Program-made: the position numbers and the translations under genes
NCBI RefSeq assembly: GCF_001642475.1
Contig: NW_019173940.1
Coordinates: 124,001-188,000 of the forward strand
Length of the DNA: 64,000 nucleotides
From: Fonsecaea monophora
Lineage: Eukaryota > Ascomycota > Eurotiomycetes > Chaetothyriales > Herpotrichiellaceae
Direction: 5' to 3'
Shown here: piece after piece, positions 51,899 through 63,613 of the stretch
How the letters are laid out: every line of letters starts with the position of its first letter
Numbering within the stretch: the stretch's first letter is position 1
The notes under the pieces: model-generated
The model's database searches: none
The model's input: the letters and a program-made list of their open reading frames with translations, nothing else
Told to the model about the DNA's origin: nothing

Positions 51899-53405
51899 TT
51901 AGAGCTCACTCTTGGTCGTGGCATATCTCGGAGAGCCGCCACTCAAGTTCCGCAGTCTGAACATGCGGATACCATGCCGTGGTACATGAGCTCGCAGAAC
52001 GTCATGCTTTGGTCCAATGCTGCCTACACGCTTGCCCAAAAGCCGCGGGTCAGCCTTGGCCAGACCCTCTTTGTACGGCGTCAGAGTCGAGTTATACCAC
52101 GAGCTTTTGTATTGAGCCTGTCCATTGAGAATTTTCTCAGCTGTAGAATCGTCCATGCGATCAGCCCACAGGTCGTGGATGTCAAATTCCTCCATGGTCT
52201 GCGGCGCCGAACCTTCGGGCCCTTCATGCACAAAGATGTCATTTAGGGCGGTTGTCATTTCGAGATCCTCGTCCGCTGCATTGAGGAAGATGACCACCTG
52301 GTCGTGGAGCCAAAGCGGGCCACTCCAAATTTGGACCTCGCCTTGTCCATATTTGTCCTTCTTGACCTGTTGATCCCGGTATATCTGAGTAACAGACCGA
52401 CCGAGCGGATCTTGGCTGACTGCAATCACGGCCGGGTTGTTTAGAATTGTCAAGGTTTTGGACGACAGCTTGCGAATGTCGGCCCCAATCAGTAGCGGAG
52501 ATTTCAGAGCTGCCCACATGGAAAAGTGTGCCTAAACATCAAACACCAGTCAGAGGAGCCATGAATCAGGATCGAGCTTACCATACTCTGTATTCTTCGT
52601 CAGTCATCCCACCCTGTCCCACCTCCAACATGTCTAAATCGTTCCAGCCGCCAAACTGACTGCGATCAGCGTAGGGCGCAACTTTATTGATGATATTCAT
52701 CACCGAACAGTGACTTCCTGGTGCGACACAGTGCGGATCTCGAGGATCGTCGCACGCACATAGAGCGTCTGGACGATTGAAGTGGTCATAGATATCGCCG
52801 GACATTCGCCAGGAATTAGCAATAGACATGCCCCACGTATGCACATAGTCCTCTCCCCAAGAACATAACGAATAAAGAATTGGACGACCAGTAGCATTGA
52901 GTGCTTGGGCCATCTTGTTGTAACGGTTGAAGGAGATTTCAGGGTAGCCGAATCGGCCGCGATGGTAACAATTGTCGTATTTCAGGTAGTCGACATCCCA
53001 CGAGGCCCAAATCTCTGCGTCTTTCTCTTCGTGGTCAAGTGAGCCTTCGTATCTGGCGCAGGTCATTTCTCCAGCACTTGAATACATGCCAAACAGGAGA
53101 CCCATCCCGTGAAGTTCATTAGCAACCCATTTCATGCCGTTGGGGAATTTCTTCGCATCATGTTGAAGATAGCCCCCGGCGTCACGCCCATCCGACCAGC
53201 AATCATCAAGGACGACATATTGATACCCCACGTCTTTCAGGCCGCTGTTCAGCAGCACCTCGGACGTGTCGAGCAACAATGACTGGGAGACATCACAGCC
53301 GAGGGAATTCCAGTTGTTCCAACCCATCTGAGGCGTTCTAGCCAGACCATTGTTGACTGCATACACTGAAGTGGCCAAAAGGCTTGGTGCGAACAGAAGC
53401 AACAT
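51899..53405 (-). CDS. Secreted GH27 alpha-galactosidase
   Basis: Two exons: 53405-52587 and 52531-51899; 483 residues. The intron is 55 nt (AGA|GTATGG ... TGTTTAG); the alternative GTAAGC donor five bases on would break the frame, while this one gives EEYRAHFSMWAALKSPLL. The signal peptide is MLLLFAPSLLATSVYA. GH27 clan-D motifs: RTPQMGWNNWN (24-33), VVLDDCW (65-70), catalytic nucleophile D144 in YLKYDNC, acid/base D204 in SWRMSGDI, and SQFGGWNDLDMLEVG. The C-terminal ~100 residues form the usual beta-sandwich (VQIWSGPLWL, VVIFLNAADED). It releases terminal alpha-1,6-galactose from melibiose, raffinose and galactomannan outside the cell. It shares a divergent promoter region with the sugar permease gene at 54237. 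Confidence 0.95.
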
Positions 53406-54236
53406 CGTTTTATGTGGTGAACGAATGACGAAACAAACGGTAGGGCACTTGGTAGGCTCAGGGACGCCAGGCTCGCCATCTTATAGATCAGGAACCACAC
53501 AGGAAGCAAAAGCCTTCGCAGATCTGCGGGACATGACCGGTGCAGTGGACTCTCTCTCGTCAAGGCGGTCGCGCAAGGAGCGGCATACTGCAAGGGGAAA
53601 AGAGCCAGGCCAAACAGTGGACGAATGAGAAATGCAATATCGGCATCTTTGGCTGCTAAAGTGCTGCCATGTGGTACTTGGATGCAGTGTAAAGCAGTAA
53701 TATTGCTGAGTTGTCTCCCTTCCTCGCGTTTTGCCAATTCCGGCACTAACAAACTTGCCGAGACTTTGGGCCAACCACGTGCAATCAATCCCGCTGACCC
53801 CCTTTCCCACAAGCTCCGCCGAGTCCGCGTAATTCGCTTCCTGGGGTTTCTCTGCATCAGACGCAGTTGCTGACCTCTCCTTCACTTCAAACCACGAATC
53901 CATCTATTTCCCCGAATCTGCTGCTGCTGGGGAATCCTTCGCCACGTCCGATTAGCGCACAGAGGGACGTTCAAACCTTTTCGGCCTCTATCCCGATCAG
54001 TACTAAATTACCATTGCCAATGCCAATAGCGCATCTATGACCCACAGAGATCCGGGACGTTAACTTTGTGGATTCCGTCCTCTTGTCTCTCCTGGCCATT
54101 GGCTAGTTCCATAACATCCCTCCACCAATACCCTTCGGCGGGGGCAAGGCACACTGCTTCTATCGCCTCACTCCCTCCGGTGGCCAAGGAAGGGTAGAGT
54201 TCCTTTACCAGCGGTGAGGATGCTCAGCCGGTTGAA
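53406..54236. promoter_or_regulatory. Divergent promoter between alpha-galactosidase and sugar permease
   Basis: 830 bp between outward-facing genes of one apparent pathway, a likely site of co-regulation. I looked for CGG/CCG pairs that Zn2Cys6 factors bind; isolated CGG triplets occur but no clear paired motif stands out. Confidence 0.5.
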
Positions 54237-56390
54237 ATGAATGGTAAAGACTCCCACCTGAAGAATAATTCGCAAGGCCGGGATGTATCTGACCGAGAAA
54301 TCCAGACCATGAATCCGTCCCCAGCACCCCATCGAGGACAAGTCTTGAGGACGACGACCATTCGGGCGATCGCCCACTGTTAGCAGACGTAGAAGCTACC
54401 GAGGACAGTGTCCAGGTACGGGACTTCTACCAGCATGGAAGCGCGAGCCAGTCACCCTTGCGCCAGGAGTGGCATGGCGACGAAGAGGCAGAAGAGAATA
54501 GAAGGCTCGAACAAGCTGCCTCGAAGTATTCTCAGTTTGAACACAACTTGACCGTACGAGAAGCTCTCAAAGCCTACCCCATGGCCGTGTTCTGGTCCCT
54601 GGCAGTCAGCACCTGCGTGATCATGGAAGGCTTTGACAGCGTTCTGGTACCTAACTTTTATGCATATCCAACCTTTCAACGAAAATGTACGTCTCAACCT
54701 TCCCCATTCCCTCACTTATAGGAGCTACCTGATGCTAAGTATTTGTTGCAGATGGTGAATTCGTTGGAGTTACCGAGCAGACGAAGTCCGGCTATCAGCT
54801 CAGTGCAACTTGGATGGCTGCGGTAAGTCTCATCTTTTTCTACATTGCACCTCGGTCCTGCTTAGTGTGAGGCTGCGATTGGAACTGAAATGCAAACCAT
54901 AGATTGGAACAGCATCTGGCGTCGGCGCTGTCCTGGGAACCATATTGAACGGCTATCTTGTCGACCGACTTGGCCAGAAACGAGTGCTCATCAGCGCCCT
55001 GTGCGTTCTGTCTTGTCTCATCTTCATGACCTTCTTTGCCCCCAACATAGTAGTCCTGATGATCGGGCAATTCTTGTGTGGGTTTCCATGGGGTATCTTC
55101 GCGACGGTTGCACCATCTTACTCCAGCGAAGTGCTGCCCATGGCGCTCCGGGCCTATCTCTCGAGTTTCACCAACATGAGCTTCATCATTGGACAAATCA
55201 TATGTGCGATCGTGTTACGGATCTTTCTGGAAAGGGACGACGAGTGGGGATTCCGAATACCTTTTGGGTTTCAATGGCTATGGCCGGCTTTCCTCATACC
55301 TCTGTTGTCGTTCGCACCAGAATCACCGTGGTACCTCGTCCGAAAGGGGCGTCTCGAGGATGCGGAGAAATCGCTCCGACGCCTTCAGTCGCGCACAGCC
55401 AAGATCGATCCCAAAGATACACTCGCGGACATCGTCCGCACAAATAACCTGGAACAATCGTTGCAAATCGGGACGTCCTACGTTGACTGCTTCCGCGGAT
55501 TCGAACTCCGACGCACCGAGATCGCGTGCATGTGTTTTGCGGGACAAAACTTTTCTGGGCTGTCCTTTGGCTATAATGCGACATACTTTTACGAACAGGT
55601 TGGCCTCAGTGCCGAGATGACGTACACGCTCAGTCTCTTCGGCACTGGTTTGGCACTGCTCGCGACGCTGGCGAACTGGTTCCTCGTCATGCCCTACTTC
55701 GGCCGTCGAAGAATCTACACGACTTCAATGCTAGTCATGGCGCTCATTCTCTATGTCATTGGCGTCTTGAATATCTGGTCCTCCCTCGTCTTCATTGCAT
55801 TCACGCAAGCCCTGCTCACCCTGGTCTGGACCATCGTCTTCCAGCTTTCAGTTGGACAATTGGGCTGGTCCCTTCCCGGAGAAGTCTCCTCTACGCGCCT
55901 TCGGACCAAGACGATATGTCTCGCCCGCAACGCTTATTACCTCGTCGGCTTCATAGGAGGGGTGGTGCAGCCGTACATGATGAACCCGCAGGCACTGAAC
56001 TGGAGCGGCTACACGGGTTTATTCTGGGGCACCACGGCCATTCTGACGTGGGTGTGGGCGTGGTACAGGTTACCGGAGACGAAGGACCGGACTTACGAAG
56101 AGCTGGATATCTTGTTCGCCAAGAGGATCGACGCGCGGGACTTTGAGTCGACCAATGTCCGCGCACTAGAGGAGAACGAGATGCAACAATTCAGGAGGAA
56201 AGCAGGGTCCGACCAGCGGAGTGGCGAGGAAAGTCCAAGAGGATGGGATACCGTGGATGAACGTGAGCGCCTGACTATTAATGCCGGTGAGGCTGACGAG
56301 AGCGGCACGGGTGCCGGTACTTCCCGTCGCGTAGTCGCCGACGATGAAGAGAGGCTGTTGTCGCGGACCGCGACCGACCCTGAACCCTGA
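54237..56390 (+). CDS. MFS sugar transporter, maltose/alpha-glucoside permease type
   Basis: Four exons: 54237-54243 (7 nt), 54306-54686, 54752-54822 and 54903-56390; 1947 nt, 648 residues. The tiny first exon supplies ATGAATG. The 62-nt intron (GTAAAG ... TCTGACC ... ATCCAG) then joins exactly to the open frame of exon 2, which has no in-frame ATG before its conserved region. The acidic N-terminus (EDDDHSGDRPLL) and VREALKAYPMAVFWSLAV lead into helix 1. Then FQRKYGEFVGVT, ATWMAAIGTASGVGAVLGTIL, the RLGQKR loop, PESPWYLVRKGR after helix 6 and the late PETKDRTYEELD all mark the sugar porter family, closest to Mal-type H+ symporters. A long polar C-terminal tail follows. It lies next to a GH27 alpha-galactosidase and probably imports alpha-linked disaccharides. 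Confidence 0.88.
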
Positions 56391-57123
56391 ATGGGACGGC
56401 GAGGGAAGGTCATGTTACTTATTATCGACACGGGGCCCTTTTTGGTGGGGAGACACGGACAATCTACGAGTAATCTACTACACCGTAGAAAGAGACTCCA
56501 TCGCCAGAATCTATCTATGTGCATGTTCTCTTGACAGCAGGAGGATAATCATCGGCATTGGGGATATATCTCCTTCGATTTCTCGAGTCTCTGGCAAAAC
56601 AAAAATTGAATTCTATAATACAGAGAGAGATAGAGAGGTAGACTTGACCGGCGGCCCGTCGGAAGCTTACAATTCTTCCCTAGGTATGGTTCGTTCTTAT
56701 ATCGACAAGAAGTATGCCGTTGGTCTTGGGGTTGGTCTGGCTTGGCTGTTGCTCTAGTGTACAGGTTGACACGTGGATAGGTATAGATATGGATATATCT
56801 AGAGATATGACCTAGACTAGAATGTCACAGTTGCTTGCTGGACCGGATTGGACGGGACTGGACGGGTGATGAGGAGAGTACATAAACTCCGATGTCCATG
56901 GGTATCGTTGGTAGCATACATCGAACAATGATGACAGAAAGCCCCTCTATATCCTGGATGACATGTGGATCTCCCGATCGGAAATTTGCAACGCTCATGC
57001 TTGTCTGTTGTGTGAGGACGGGCATCGTGCTTGCGGCGGTATCCGCATATCCTCCAATAGCCCATCGGTGATTGTGCAGGTGCTTGCTAGCTTTCCTAGT
57101 TCTCACACACCTTTCGACCGTGC
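56391..57123. other. Intergenic region between convergent genes
   Basis: No gene supported. TATATCTAGAGATAT-type short inverted repeats occur near 56795-56810. Confidence 0.4.
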
Positions 57124-59544
57124 TCAGCCCGTCGTCTTGGCTGGGATGGCCTTCGTAGGGTCATTGTCCAGCCTCTTCACCAAGTCCAACGCCGCCTTCA
57201 CAAACACAGGCAGATCCGGCTGTGCGAAGGTTGGGGGACTCAGCAGTGGTCGCTCTGCTAGGCGAAGCTCTTGTCTCGTACCAGCCGCGCCGGTGTATGT
57301 GACGTGGTCCAAGCAAAACCTTGCTGTTGACATGGAAGTACGCTTAGACGTGGACTTGGGATCGGCCTTGGTCTTGGGGATTTTGGAGGCTGACTCCACT
57401 GAGAAAAGCCGTGAATCAACATCAACAACATCAACTGATCGGAGAATATATTCCTGTTTCTTCTCAATAGTCCCGGCAGGGCTCTTTGCGCCTTTTGTTT
57501 TTCCACCGGTGCGAGTTCCCTGTCGTGCGTCTAGAACGGCGGCCTGCTGAGTTTGTTTACGTGCCTCTTGCAAACTAAAAGGTACCTGCAAAGTGACGAA
57601 TGGTCGAAACACCCAATCCGAAGAACCGTGTCCTTGCGCATTACCGATATAGACACGCAGGGCATTCATGAACGCTTGCACGACATCAGTTTCGGAAGAT
57701 CCAGGGTAGGCGAGGTCCTGCTTGAGCTGCTGCGTGAGCAGGACGTCCATACGAGTGTGTGGACACAGCACTGTAAAATGTTTCTCCTGGTGTATGGCTG
57801 ACACCCGGACGACCTTGAGTCGAGGACGCTGACCCCCCATAGCTTCACCTGCCGTGACAAATATTTCGAAAGCCGGCAAACCGGTCGAGGTTAGAACAGG
57901 CGAGAGTTCGAGGCGCAGTATGGCACGCGCATATTGGTCTATGTCGTTCGCAGGGATTGATGGCGGATCAATCCATGGTTCCATAAGTGCGAGATGCTGT
58001 GCCAAAAAGGGCCCTCCTCCCACAAAATATCTTCCCTGCTTCTGTGAATCGACCGCAACGCGCTTAGCAGCGTCACCGTTGGCAGCCTGCAGTACCTCTT
58101 TGGTCAAAGCTTGCCCAAATTTGGCTGTCACATTATGGTAAAGTTCTTGCCGATTACCCTCACTCCCAACTTTAGCGACTGGGTCGAACGCACCCCGGAG
58201 ACCCTGCAGAATTGGTGTAAGAGCAGCCTCCTTGCGGGTACCAGCATTCCCAGTCGGCGGACTTGGGGAGATAGACACCAGCCTCAGCCATTGTGTGTGA
58301 TGCAATAGCGCAGGAAATTCAGACGGAGGAGGGAATGGTTGGTGGGCAATTGCCGACGTAACCTTTCGTGGCCAGATGACTGACTCTCCCGAAGTAGTCC
58401 CCGTTGGCACAGAAAGTAAAATCTCGCGACGGGCCTGGTCAGCGCCGCGCTGGTTCCCGTGATGGACGATTCTGATACATTGCTCGTCCATGCCAATGTT
58501 CAACCCTTGGTATTTCCGTTGAATCGATTTCAGGTACGCAGTCAAATACTGCCTGGTAGCAGGATCTTGGTACATGTCCCGGTGGGTGTCATGTAGTGGT
58601 ATAACAATCTGTCCCAGATTTTTTACATAGCGAGAGATTCTCTGCAAGGCTTGCTGAGCGTTGGATCTGGATCCTGTGGCTCTGATCTTGTATTGAGACG
58701 GATAGACATCAAGTTGGACATCCAGCTCCTCGGCAATCTTCTTCAATGGCTGACTCGGATGCATCAAGAGATGGTCGAACTTGACAGGCTCGTGCAGGGT
58801 GATGACCATCTTCGACTGTTTGCCGGTAGAAACGGGCTCGTCCTGAACCGGCGTTGTAAAGCCCCAGACTTCTTCGACCAAGTATTTGATAACTTCCCTC
58901 TTGTTGTATTTCTCGAGATCCTCGGTGACCGGGAGGTGGCCTTTGCGCAAGCGAATATATTTTGTCAACTGCTGTTTCTGGAACCCAGTGTGCAGCTGCC
59001 TCTTCAGGGTCGTCCACTCGTGTTTTTCCAGCTGCCCGCGCATCTTGCCCACGAGAGACCGAACGTGTTCGATGTTCTCTACCAACTTCGGTCCACTCAA
59101 GGGGGCACTCTCCGAGTTGATGGACTCCTCCAATGTGCTGCCCAGCATTTTGCCCGTTCCTTCATCCATGGGGACTTCGGGTATTCGTCGATCGCGCGTA
59201 GGTAGCAGCAACACCTCCGCAGGCGTACCTAGGGAATTGACCCCAAGTTGTGCGGTGGGTTTGGGTTTCCATTTTCGAAAATTGTGACGTCGAAAGTTGG
59301 GCCGAAGGGGGGTTGTTTGTTGGGATTTTAAATCATCTTCAAGGTGAGGAGGAGGAGGAGGAGGATGTGTGTCGCCTTCGTCAACTTCTTCGTGTGGTAG
59401 CTGGTGTGCCGCTACCCCCTGCCATCGTCGTTGCACACGATTGCAGATAGATTCTGCAGTCCCCAGCGGACTGAGGCTGGCCCTGGCTAGATTTCTCTGG
59501 CACCGCAGGCAGACATGAACCCGGTTGGTGGCACGTGCTAACAT
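57124..59544 (-). CDS. SLS1: Mitochondrial inner-membrane protein Sls1
   Basis: A single exon, 806 residues. The N-terminus is basic and hydroxylated (MLARATNRVHVCLRCQRNLA), as expected of a mitochondrial presequence. The body follows the fungal Sls1 family: RDRRIPEVPMDEGTGKMLGS, YIRLRKGHLPVTEDLEKYNKREVIKYLVEEVWGF, then KH-like modules around residues 250-400 (KKIAEELDVQLDVYPSQYKIRATGSRSNAQQAL; GLNIGMDEQCIRIVHHG), and a C-terminal domain. In yeast Sls1 lies on the matrix face of the inner membrane, links transcription by Rpo41/Nam1 to translation and is needed for respiration. The C-terminal ~150 residues are low in predicted structure around GGKTKGAKSP. Confidence 0.85.
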   Translation of the reverse strand: MLARATNRVHVCLRCQRNLARASLSPLGTAESICNRVQRRWQGVAAHQLPHEEVDEGDTHPPPPPPHLEDDLKSQQTTPLRPNFRRHNFRKWKPKPTAQLGVNSLGTPAEVLLLPTRDRRIPEVPMDEGTGKMLGSTLEESINSESAPLSGPKLVENIEHVRSLVGKMRGQLEKHEWTTLKRQLHTGFQKQQLTKYIRLRKGHLPVTEDLEKYNKREVIKYLVEEVWGFTTPVQDEPVSTGKQSKMVITLHEPVKFDHLLMHPSQPLKKIAEELDVQLDVYPSQYKIRATGSRSNAQQALQRISRYVKNLGQIVIPLHDTHRDMYQDPATRQYLTAYLKSIQRKYQGLNIGMDEQCIRIVHHGNQRGADQARREILLSVPTGTTSGESVIWPRKVTSAIAHQPFPPPSEFPALLHHTQWLRLVSISPSPPTGNAGTRKEAALTPILQGLRGAFDPVAKVGSEGNRQELYHNVTAKFGQALTKEVLQAANGDAAKRVAVDSQKQGRYFVGGGPFLAQHLALMEPWIDPPSIPANDIDQYARAILRLELSPVLTSTGLPAFEIFVTAGEAMGGQRPRLKVVRVSAIHQEKHFTVLCPHTRMDVLLTQQLKQDLAYPGSSETDVVQAFMNALRVYIGNAQGHGSSDWVFRPFVTLQVPFSLQEARKQTQQAAVLDARQGTRTGGKTKGAKSPAGTIEKKQEYILRSVDVVDVDSRLFSVESASKIPKTKADPKSTSKRTSMSTARFCLDHVTYTGAAGTRQELRLAERPLLSPPTFAQPDLPVFVKAALDLVKRLDNDPTKAIPAKTTG

Positions 59545-60403
59545 ATATGTCGTGCATGAAATGCCACGACTATGGCGCTTTGTTCAAGGGAAAGAATGGC
59601 CACGCGCTTTGGTTGTTCACTACGTTGAAAGCACGTACGCAGTTGACGAAATTCCCATAATTGGAAAAGTGTCGCCCAGGGTAAAGATGGCGTAAATACT
59701 CGGAATAGCTGCCTATCTGAGAAACATTTCAATTGTACGAGGTAAACGTGACACCTGCCAATAATATCAAAATCCTTGCCCGATTGGATCGAGTCCTTGT
59801 AAACGGTCTGCTGAACCACCACTGCCACAGTTGTTGACTTGCAGATTCTGGACAAGGACTCGGTCAATCGCACACCACATTCGAGATATGGCACAAAGCT
59901 CCACGCTGTGACACAGTCTATGCGGAAAAACGATGCCTTCTATTGCTAACATGATGAACACTATGATCAGAATGATGTTAAGACATGGGTCGACATCTCG
60001 AGCTTTGGTAATATATACGTATATGACAACATCAAATGCTGATAGCAAGCTTCGTAGAGCTCTTTGATGACTGGTCGTCTTTTACGTTCCCTTTATGAAT
60101 AAACGTCCTCGGTAAGGTCGACAGCAAAATTTATGTTTGAGAATACCGGTTTGGTCGTCCAACAAAACCGTTATCCCGGCTTCTGTGGCTGTCAGAAACA
60201 CAGGTGATACCACGCCTGACGAGGCCTTCTCCTCCCCATCCGGGGCAAGCTTTGAGTGGCTTTCATCTCTTCCCAAAGAGGAGAAGGACCAATGCGAGCA
60301 GGTCTGACGGGAGAGCGGGTGGAAGACCCGTCTTGCCCCAAGCATCGGTGAGTGGTGAGTGGGACACATTATATATTTGCGCGTAATTTCTTCAAATGAT
60401 TCA
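59545..60403. other. Intergenic region upstream of SLS1
   Basis: Promoter of SLS1 and 3' flank of the NT-C2 gene. No coding sequence supported. Confidence 0.4.
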
Positions 60404-61771
60404 TCATCTTACTCCGATTTCCCAGCTCCGTAAATCATCACGGAGATCAAACTCGGTGAACTCGTGGTATTCTGATCGATCACGCCGGCGATGTTCCTGC
60501 TGGCTCGCATGGACTTGCTGCTCGATGCTTGCTCGGCCACTGACGGCACCCGCGGCAGTTGTTTGTAGGGTGGGAGAATCTCGACTTGATCCGCGCCGGT
60601 GCCCCTGGCCGTGGCTGATTCCGCTGGCAAATACCTGGGGTGTCAAGAATTGGCGTGGAGTGACGGGTCTCCTGGGCTCATCGCTTGAACTGCTGCCGTT
60701 CTCTTCACGCAGACCAAGCCTGGTGTTCTGTTGTTGATGTTGCTGCTGCTGCTCCCGTTGTTGCTGTTGTTGATTGCTAGCCTTGCTACTGGACGACTGT
60801 GGTCGTACTCCGCCGTCTCCTCCCGCAAACAGGTTCTCAATCAGTTTATCTGGAGGTAGTTCTCCGGATTGACATGCCCACGTCGCTGCCAGCGTTCGTC
60901 GATAAATATCCTGAGCTTCTGACAACTCTCTCGTCTTGCTGGTGATGCTAGGGATGTCGTCTCCTTCGCCGGCCTCTGTGGTCAAGACCCCCGCGATGCC
61001 ACCGACCACCATCGCTGACCTCAGTGGAGGTGCTATGAAATTAGAGTCGCCCTCAGTCTGCCTCATTCGGATCCCAATTTTCAGCGTGCTGTTGACCTTG
61101 CTGTCCTGTAGGAGATATCTTCTCGTGATGCTTCCATCATCGGCTTCATCTTGCGGATCGCGGTCTGCGGGCGGTAGATCCGGTAGTCGAGTGTATTCGG
61201 CCAGGTTGAGTTTCACATTGCCCAGATGTACGCGACCACCTCTTCCGCCTTCATGGAATTCTTGGAGAACTTCAAAGTGGATGTCGCACTCCTGGAGCAT
61301 GCCCGTCTTGTCGATGGTCAGACGCACCGGTATTTCCTTCCAATAATCCCATGTGGCCTTGTGTTCTTCAATCGGGGCCTTTTCGGTTCGCCCGCGGTGC
61401 TCCGCGGCGTTGGAAGAGGAGAGGTGCCATCTCACGCAAGCGGTGCCGTAGATCAATGGAATGTTGGTCAAGTCGATGATGCGCAGGACGAGGTCGAATT
61501 TGGGCTACACGAATTAGCCTGGCGGTCACTAGCTGTTGCGGAGAAGGGCTTCAGGAAGGTGGAAAGTGGCGCAAGCCGACGACAATAACGATGGAGCAGC
61601 TCGCGACGCATGACATACATACCTTGCGGTTCTTGGGGACTGAGAATGCCAGATTGATCAGCGCTTGCTTTCGCAGCATGTTCCTCGCAGCGTGGAGGAG
61701 AATTCCCCCAGCATCATCACCATCGCCTTGGATCACTAAGAAAAAAGAAGGAACTCACCAAAGGCCTGCAT
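60404..61771 (-). CDS. NT-C2 (EEIG1/EHBP1 N-terminal C2) domain protein
   Basis: Three exons: 61771-61759 (13 nt), 61639-61623 (17 nt) and 61504-60404; 376 residues. The two micro-exons join to MQAFVPKNRK, which continues into PKFDLVLRIIDLTNIPLIYG, the standard start of this family. An acceptor further upstream would stay in frame but add about 27 atypical residues. The NT-C2 domain covers residues 1 to ~165 (VRWHLSSSNAAEHRGRTEKAPI, WDYWKEIPVRLTIDK, VHLGNVKLNLAEYT). The remainder is disordered, with a Gln-rich run (QQQQQREQQQQHQQQ) and a short conserved C-terminus (FDLRDDLRSWEIG). NT-C2 domains act as membrane adaptors; in fungi members are linked to endocytosis or polar trafficking. Introns: 119 and 118 nt. 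Confidence 0.85.
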
Positions 61772-62554
61772 GGTCGAGGAAGAGCACGGGACGTCACCTT
61801 CTTTTCTTCACATGAGTAGCGAACAAAGCAAACGCGTCCCCAGGTGTTCTTAGTGGGTTCCTTCCATTTCCGGCCGCAATTCTCTTGTGTTTGGTTCGCT
61901 GGTTCGAAGACGGCCGTGGAATTGCGTAGGCGATAGAGATGTGAGCATGGGGACGGAACAAGCTTGTTGAGAAGCGTGTGGAAACTGGTGCGAAGCGAGG
62001 GGCCGAGAGCGCGAGGGGGGTTTGGATGATGCAACCGACCAACCGATATGGCCGGGCCGTTCGGACGAAACGAGTCTCCCGAGAACTTCCATCGCAATAA
62101 TCCAGTATCAATGCTCTCTTTGAGGTTGCAGCGAACAGCGCATGTTTAGCCTTCAGCCGGTCCTATTCTTCTATCTTCCAGGCCATCACACTGGACCTGG
62201 TTGACTAAAGAGGGTCCGCCATCATCCAAGACGCGGTTATGGCGTCCTCTGGCAGCAACTGGGATGTACCAGACCTCCACCCTTTGAAGGTCCAAAATCG
62301 GCGATACAAAGCTTCTAAACTCTGAACTTTCTGCGACGGATGTCACGGTCCGTGATGTTTGAGAACACCAAAATTGCTCGTAGTTAGACTCCAAGCCGAG
62401 AAGACTAGCCACTTGCCCCCTCGCCTCGAGCATCTGTCTATCTATTCTATATCTAGCGCCCCTCCATTTGCCGGTAAGAAACCAGTGTTGAACCCAGTCT
62501 TAGTAATATAGACAACGAATTGATAATATCCCGTCCCTGCAACGTGCTAAATCT
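61772..62554. other. Intergenic region upstream of the NT-C2 gene
   Basis: Promoter of the NT-C2 gene and 3' flank of the reductase gene on the same strand. No supported coding sequence. Confidence 0.4.
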
Positions 62555-63613
62555 CTAAAATTTGTGCACTTCTTCCTTGGTATACCCCAACTCTCCGAGG
62601 ATGCCACCCAGGCTACCCTGAGTCCATCCAAAGCCACCTTTAGCGCCAGCCACAGCTTCGATCATGGCAGGAGGCCCACTGACGAGAACCTTGACATTCC
62701 GTTCGTTCATCTTGTGAGGCATCACCTGGCTCAAGACGGTCTTGTTCACGTAGCCTTGGTGGTAGAGACCCTCGTTTTCAGGGGTGGTCTTACTGATAGT
62801 GTAGGTCCTCGTGAAACGGTCAGGGAATTGCTGGGCCAGTTCATCGAATTCAGGTTTTAGCAGAATGTCCTCCTCAGTGTTGTTTGCATAGACTAAAGCG
62901 ATCTTGGTCTTGTCCTCGGGATTGTTGAGAATGGCCCGGGTCAACTGGTAGATCGGAGTGATACCAGACCCTCCAGCAATGAAGGTCATAGCGGAGTATT
63001 GATTCGGCTTGTAGTCGAACTCGTGAAGAGGTTTGAACAGCATCGAATCACCTGGTTTCAAAGAGTGCATTTTGCCGGACCCCTTGCCGTTGGGATACTT
63101 CTTGACCATGAACGTGACATATCCAGGTTGGTCTTGCACATTATATAATCAGCTCCACGCCCATTTACAACCATGGACAGATCCGAAAGCTTACCGTTGG
63201 CGCTGACAGGAGTATATGGTCGGAAGACTGGGACCCAGGCACCCTCGGGCGTATGTCTGGTCAAGAGAGATGCTGAAGAAAAGGTTAGACAGTCCTAGCT
63301 CTCGAAAAGTGGACAGCAGATCACACGTACTGACTGGGGGGACCCCGGTGATTGAGGAATCGTCAGGCAAAGCAAAAGTCAGTTTTTTGACATTGTGATT
63401 GACCATTTCAGCCTTTTCGAGCTTGAGCTCTGTGAAACCCTTCCATTCCATTTTCTTCAGTGCTGCCTTGGCATCTGAGGGAGGAGATTCGGCATGAACA
63501 GTGTTGAATCGGAAGAAGGTCGTGTTCCAGTAATGACATGCAGTATAGCCCGCTGTAGCTCCCACCGTTGCTGCACCGGCAACCCTGAGTGAAGAACGGA
63601 AATACCCTGACAT
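62555..63613 (-). CDS. MCR1: Mitochondrial NADH-cytochrome b5 reductase
   Basis: Three exons: 63613-63331, 63272-63195 and 63132-62555; 939 nt, 312 residues. Introns of 58 nt (GTACGT ... CTTCAG) and 62 nt (GTAAGC ... GTGCAAG), both phase 1. The basic N-terminus (MSGYFRSSLR) and a single hydrophobic anchor (VAGAATVGATAGYTA) fit outer-membrane/intermembrane-space targeting. The FAD domain has KKLTFALPD and RPYTPVS; the NADH domain has the flavin/NADH loop FIAGGSGITPIYQ, LVYANNTEEDILL and the GPPAMI motif, ending KEEVHKF. It reduces cytochrome b5 and quinone/ascorbyl systems and supports ergosterol synthesis and oxidative-stress defence. The start is at 63613, not the further upstream open frame, because that leader lacks an ATG. 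Confidence 0.93.

Noticed and set aside
54309..54382. Possible frameshift at the start of the sugar permease (ATG 54309 in another frame)
   Set aside because: A 7-nt first exon and a 62-nt intron explain the frame change with good splice signals, so no indel is needed.
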